From positions 1-62,326 of the forward strand of contig CAIOJR010000247.1 of the NCBI GenBank assembly GCA_903858685.1: a stretch of 62,326 bases of DNA, written 5' to 3'. Source of the DNA: an uncultured Caulobacterales bacterium (GTDB taxonomy: Bacteria; Pseudomonadota; Alphaproteobacteria; Caulobacterales; Caulobacteraceae). The notes under the pieces are model-generated. The model made no database searches, was not told where the DNA came from, and saw only the letters and a list, made by a program, of their open reading frames with translations. Shown piece by piece: positions 59,184 to 62,326 of this stretch (its first letter is position 1; each line of letters opens with the position of its first letter). The position numbers and the translations under genes are program-made.

Positions 59184-61985
59184 CTAGAAGTGGTAGTGCA
59201 CTTCCGCCCCGATCAGACGCGGAGGCGTCAGGTCATAGGACTGTTGATAGGTGTACTTGGACCCAGCCGGCAGACCGCCAGCGGGCGCAGCCGCCCAGGT
59301 CGCACCAGCCGCAGCGTCGTAACCGATGCTGTCGAACAGGTTCTTCACATAGGCCACGAGCTCATAATTGCCGTGGTTGCTGGTCCAGGTGCCGCGCAGA
59401 TCGACCTGGGACCATGATGGCGCCACGTCGTACTGGCTGCGGGTGAAGATGGACGAGTAGGACTTGTCCTTCCAGATATAGGAACCCGACACGGTCAGAT
59501 TGCCCGGCTCGAACTCCCAGGTGTAGTTCGCGTTGAAGGCAATCTTGTTTTCAGGCGATTGGGGCAGGGAATTGCCCTTCACGCTCTGCACGACGTTATT
59601 GCTCGTGGTGCCGTTCCAGGTGGAGATGGCGGTGCCGCGCGGCTTGGCGCCTTGAGCCAGAGCCAGCGGGTCAGCCGGGTCGAGGAAACAACCATTGCTG
59701 GCCGCCGACAGGGTGCCCGTGAAGGCGGGGCAGTCTGTCAGGATTTCCGTGTGGTCATAGCCATAGGTCAGGGACAGGTGAAGATTGCGCATCGGCGTCC
59801 AGCCGGTCGTAATCTCGATACCGTCCGACACGGCCTTCGGGATGTTGATGAACTGCGTCAGGTTCGTGCTGCCGCCGGGGATCAGCACGGGCTGGGCCAG
59901 GGGCAGCTGATCGTTCGCATAGTCATAATAGAACATGGCCACGTCGAAGGTCAGGGTCTTCTCAAACCAAGACTTCTTCAAACCCAGTTCGTAGTCGTTG
60001 ACCGATTCCGGAGCGGCTTCCGAATTGGCGCCGATGAAGCCGGCGTTAAGCGCAAAGGCCTTGTAACCGCGGTTGTAACGGGCATAGGCGAGGGTGTCCT
60101 TGTCAGGCGTCCATTCCACGCCCAGCGTCCCGGTGACCGCGTCGGAATGGTCCAGCAGATGACGCACGGCGTCGCCCGCAAATCCGCCCGTCGTCGGGAA
60201 TGAGACCGTGCTGTTAATTCCCTTGCCCGGCGCATAGCTGACCAGGAAGCGGGTGATGTCGAGCACAGGCGTATATTGGCCCAGCAGACCGGCAAGTGTG
60301 CTGTTGGTGAACTGCAGGTAGCGCGCTTCTTCCTGCGCCGACTTGCGGTCATAGGTGTAGCGGATACCAGCCGTCAGCTTCCACGCATCATTGAACTTGT
60401 AATCGATCTGAGCGAAGGCCGCGGTGGTGTTGATATGGTCCTGATAGTTCAGATAGAGGAAATCACCAGCCTGATTTGGATTATTGACCGTCTGGCCAGG
60501 CGCCGCAGCCGCGCCCAGAAGGCTGCTGATATACTGGGTGGCTTCCGTGCCCTTCACCAGATCAACCACATTCCAGGTCGAGCCGTTGAGCTGGGGTTGG
60601 TCCGAAGCTTCCGTTTCCGGGTTATTGTCCGTTTCGTCATAGTAATAGGCGCCGGCGATCCAGCTCAGCTTGCCGCCGCCCGTGGAGCTGAAGGTCAGTT
60701 CATGGCTCCACCAGTCGGTCTGGGTCGTGAAGGTGAAGTTTTCGTGGCCACTGACCGTCAGAGGGCTACAGGAGCCCGCCGCCAGGGCGTTGTGATAGCC
60801 GCACACATTGCCAGCCGCGACGCCGACAGCCGCCAGCGGATAGAGCGGAAGCTGATAGGACGTCAGAGACGAGGGCTGGTTGAGGAAGTTAGGACCCGAC
60901 AGGGAGTAATGATACTGGCTGTAACCACCCACATATTTCATGTCGAACCCGTCGAAATGGTGGGTCCAGTGGAAGTTGAACGAATAGGCGCCGTGCACAT
61001 TGATCGAGGTCGGCGTGTTCTGGGAGATGGTGCGATTCTTCAGGGTGGTCGGGTTGATGCTGCCCGGCGTGCCGGTCACGATTGAACCGGGAATAACCCC
61101 AGCCGTGGCGTCCGGATTGAAGAACAGCGTGTTGGAGCCGACAAGCTCTGTGTCATAGGCGCCGATCGTGGGCGTGCCGAGCAGGCCGCCGGGGCCGCCG
61201 CGGTCGCCGTTGAAGCGCAGATCATAGGCCATGAACCAGATCTCGTCCTTCTCCTTCTTGTACTGAAGTTGAAGTTCGACATAGGGGTCATGGTGCACTT
61301 CGCCGGTGGACTTGCCCGCCGTGTTCTTGAAATAGCCCTTGTCCTGATCGACATTGTAGCCGCTCAGGCGGAAGGACAGGCCTTCCACGCCGCCGACCGG
61401 CCCGGTCACTGTGGCTTCCAGCTTGTTGTACTGATAATTCCCGATCGCTGCGCGAACTTCGCCGCCGAAGGTTTCCGACGGACGACGCGACTGCGTGTTG
61501 ATGACGCCGCCGATGGCGTTACGGCCATACAGGGTGTTCTGCGGGCCCAGCAGCACTTCCACCTGATCCACGATCATATCATCGCGACCCACCAGGAAGG
61601 TGGAGTTGGTGAAGAGGTCGTTGTCGTAAACACCCACCGATGAGTCAGCCGCATAGATATTGGTGGAGCGCGCCAGACCGCGCATCACCGGACGGTCAAG
61701 CTGACTTGAATAGGTCAGGCCGGGCGTGAAGTTGGTCATGTCCTGAACGCTGTTGATCCCGATCAGGGCGCGTTCTTTTGAGGTGAAGGCGGTGACGGCG
61801 ACTGGAACCTCTTGCAGGTTCACGGAGCGCTTTTCAGCGGTAACCACCACTTCTTCAACGACATTGCCCTTGGCGGGCTTGGCGGCGTCTGCCGCGCCAG
61901 CATCGTCGGCCCAGGCGGCTCCGCCTGATATCGCCGCCGCCAGGGCGGCCGATGCAAAGAGTACACCCTTGGTGTGCTTATTCAT
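59184..61985 (-). CDS. TonB-dependent outer-membrane receptor
   Basis: 933 aa. Signal peptide VLFASAALAAAISGGAAWA; plug domain with VEEVVVTAEKRSVNLQEVPV, PVMRGLARSTNI and VEVLLGPQNTLYGRNAIGG; a 22-strand-type barrel ending in RLIGAEVHYHF with the C-terminal Phe. The plug type (EVVVTAEKRxxNLQ-VPV) is the one expanded in Caulobacterales and sphingomonads for plant- or aromatic-derived and other compounds. No uptake or catabolic gene is adjacent in the window, so the ligand is unknown. GGAGG lies upstream of the ATG; a 20-base dyad lies 148 bases upstream. Confidence 0.93.
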   Translation of the reverse strand: MNKHTKGVLFASAALAAAISGGAAWADDAGAADAAKPAKGNVVEEVVVTAEKRSVNLQEVPVAVTAFTSKERALIGINSVQDMTNFTPGLTYSSQLDRPVMRGLARSTNIYAADSSVGVYDNDLFTNSTFLVGRDDMIVDQVEVLLGPQNTLYGRNAIGGVINTQSRRPSETFGGEVRAAIGNYQYNKLEATVTGPVGGVEGLSFRLSGYNVDQDKGYFKNTAGKSTGEVHHDPYVELQLQYKKEKDEIWFMAYDLRFNGDRGGPGGLLGTPTIGAYDTELVGSNTLFFNPDATAGVIPGSIVTGTPGSINPTTLKNRTISQNTPTSINVHGAYSFNFHWTHHFDGFDMKYVGGYSQYHYSLSGPNFLNQPSSLTSYQLPLYPLAAVGVAAGNVCGYHNALAAGSCSPLTVSGHENFTFTTQTDWWSHELTFSSTGGGKLSWIAGAYYYDETDNNPETEASDQPQLNGSTWNVVDLVKGTEATQYISSLLGAAAAPGQTVNNPNQAGDFLYLNYQDHINTTAAFAQIDYKFNDAWKLTAGIRYTYDRKSAQEEARYLQFTNSTLAGLLGQYTPVLDITRFLVSYAPGKGINSTVSFPTTGGFAGDAVRHLLDHSDAVTGTLGVEWTPDKDTLAYARYNRGYKAFALNAGFIGANSEAAPESVNDYELGLKKSWFEKTLTFDVAMFYYDYANDQLPLAQPVLIPGGSTNLTQFINIPKAVSDGIEITTGWTPMRNLHLSLTYGYDHTEILTDCPAFTGTLSAASNGCFLDPADPLALAQGAKPRGTAISTWNGTTSNNVVQSVKGNSLPQSPENKIAFNANYTWEFEPGNLTVSGSYIWKDKSYSSIFTRSQYDVAPSWSQVDLRGTWTSNHGNYELVAYVKNLFDSIGYDAAAGATWAAAPAGGLPAGSKYTYQQSYDLTPPRLIGAEVHYHF

Positions 61986-62132
61986 TCCCTATTCCTCCCA
62001 GAGTACCTTGCCGCTTTTTCGCAGCTTTGGTTGGAGACAGCGTCATATGCAATCTTCGACTGGGATAGTGCCGCCTTGCACCTTACTGACGGAAGTTCAC
62101 AAATGTCGCAAATATGCCACAGGCGCCGTAGC

Positions 62133-62152
62133 GTTATCTGATCACTGATAAC
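62133..62152. promoter_or_regulatory. Dyad GTTATCTGATCACTGATAAC upstream of the TonB receptor
   Basis: GTTATC and GATAAC arms 8 bases apart with a TGATCA palindrome between. It lies 148 bases before the receptor ATG, in a 280-base gap with the tRNA. A short GCCGC-TTTTT-GCGGC hairpin is nearby at 62161-62175. Confidence 0.45.
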
Positions 62153-62230
62153 TTAAAAGCGCCGCTTTTTGCGGCAAATCGGACCAAAACGACGCATTAA
62201 GGTTAACCACCGCCTGAAGAGCGCCGAAAC

Positions 62231-62260
62231 AAAAAAGCCTCCGCAGTGTCCTGCGGAGGC
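62231..62260 (-). terminator. Intrinsic terminator of the tRNA gene
   Basis: GCCTCCGCAG (62237-62246), loop TGTC, CTGCGGAGGC (62251-62260): perfect 10-bp stem; on minus it is followed by six T residues. Confidence 0.92.
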
Positions 62261-62265
62261 TGATT

Positions 62266-62326
62266 TGGTGGAGCTAAGCGGAGTCGAACCGCTGACCTCT
62301 TGAATGCCATTCAAGCGCTCTACCAG
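62266..62326 (-). tRNA. tRNA-Ala(GGC), 5' part cut by the window edge
   Basis: Minus strand. The visible 61 bases hold the end of the D-arm, an anticodon stem-loop with T-GGC-A (anticodon GGC), the variable loop, a T-arm with GGTTCGACTCC, the acceptor 3' strand and an encoded CCA at 62268-62266. The acceptor 5' strand and first D-arm bases lie beyond the edge. Confidence 0.93.

Noticed and set aside
1-62326. CRISPR arrays, insertion sequences, prophage, integrases, toxin-antitoxin or defence systems
   Set aside because: No repeat-spacer pattern, transposase, phage or defence motif was seen; the window looks like conserved chromosome throughout.

Overview
The window is GC-rich chromosomal DNA from an alphaproteobacterium, most probably of the order Caulobacterales or a close relative (Caulobacteraceae or Hyphomonadaceae type). 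The evidence is a gcrA gene, an rcdA-family gene (DUF1465) preceded by a DUF1192 gene, a DUF1150 gene beside an Hsp20 gene, the fabA-fabB-fabI block, the rimP-nusA-ylxR-infB block, and a hybrid kinase whose layout resembles ShkA of Caulobacter. Nearly all of it is core genome. I see no insertion sequence, prophage, CRISPR array, integrase or plasmid function.

Layout. 0-6.5 kb: rsmB, a glycine-zipper lipoprotein, rpe, a heparinase II/III-like protein and a membrane-bound nucleotide-sugar dehydratase. 6.5-16 kb: hydroxyacid dehydrogenase, SH3 lipoprotein, fabA-fabB-fabI, AMP nucleosidase, a tyrosine phosphatase and the malic enzyme/phosphotransacetylase fusion. 15.9-22 kb, mostly minus strand: AmpG-like permease, hybrid histidine kinase, ComM ATPase, an ATP-grasp protein and a small exported protein. 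22-26.2 kb: adenosine kinase, then hisB-hisH-hisA-hisF-hisE. 26.4-30.5 kb: sdhCDAB and a periplasmic thioredoxin-fold protein. 30.5-39 kb: folC, an ABC exporter, rpmE, gcrA, an ABC-2 permease, murI, a quinone oxidoreductase, DUF1192 and rcdA. 38.9-50.5 kb: nrdB, nrdA, an acetyl-CoA hydrolase-family protein, an ABC ATPase with a giant permease/M1-peptidase fusion, a FAH-family hydrolase, carbonic anhydrase and an aldo/keto-reductase-like protein. 50.5-57.3 kb: rimP-nusA-ylxR-infB. 57.4-62.3 kb: DUF1150, hsp20 behind a ROSE-like RNA thermometer, an SDR, a TonB-dependent receptor and, cut by the right edge, tRNA-Ala(GGC).

How the genes fit together. Complete or nearly complete units are the late histidine genes, succinate dehydrogenase, a three-gene fatty-acid block, class Ia-like ribonucleotide reductase and the translation/transcription operon rimP to infB. 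Three genes connect to the Caulobacter-type cell cycle: gcrA, rcdA and the ShkA-like kinase. Several non-coding elements are well supported: the thermometer in front of hsp20, an intrinsic terminator in the rimP leader with no upstream gene on that strand, a hairpin in the rpmE leader, and strong terminators after rpmE, gcrA, nrdA, infB, the TonB receptor and the tRNA. Many genes use TTG or GTG starts, and ylxR appears to use CTG.

Limits: no homology search was possible. Family calls rest on motifs read by eye, and promoter or operator calls are pattern-based.
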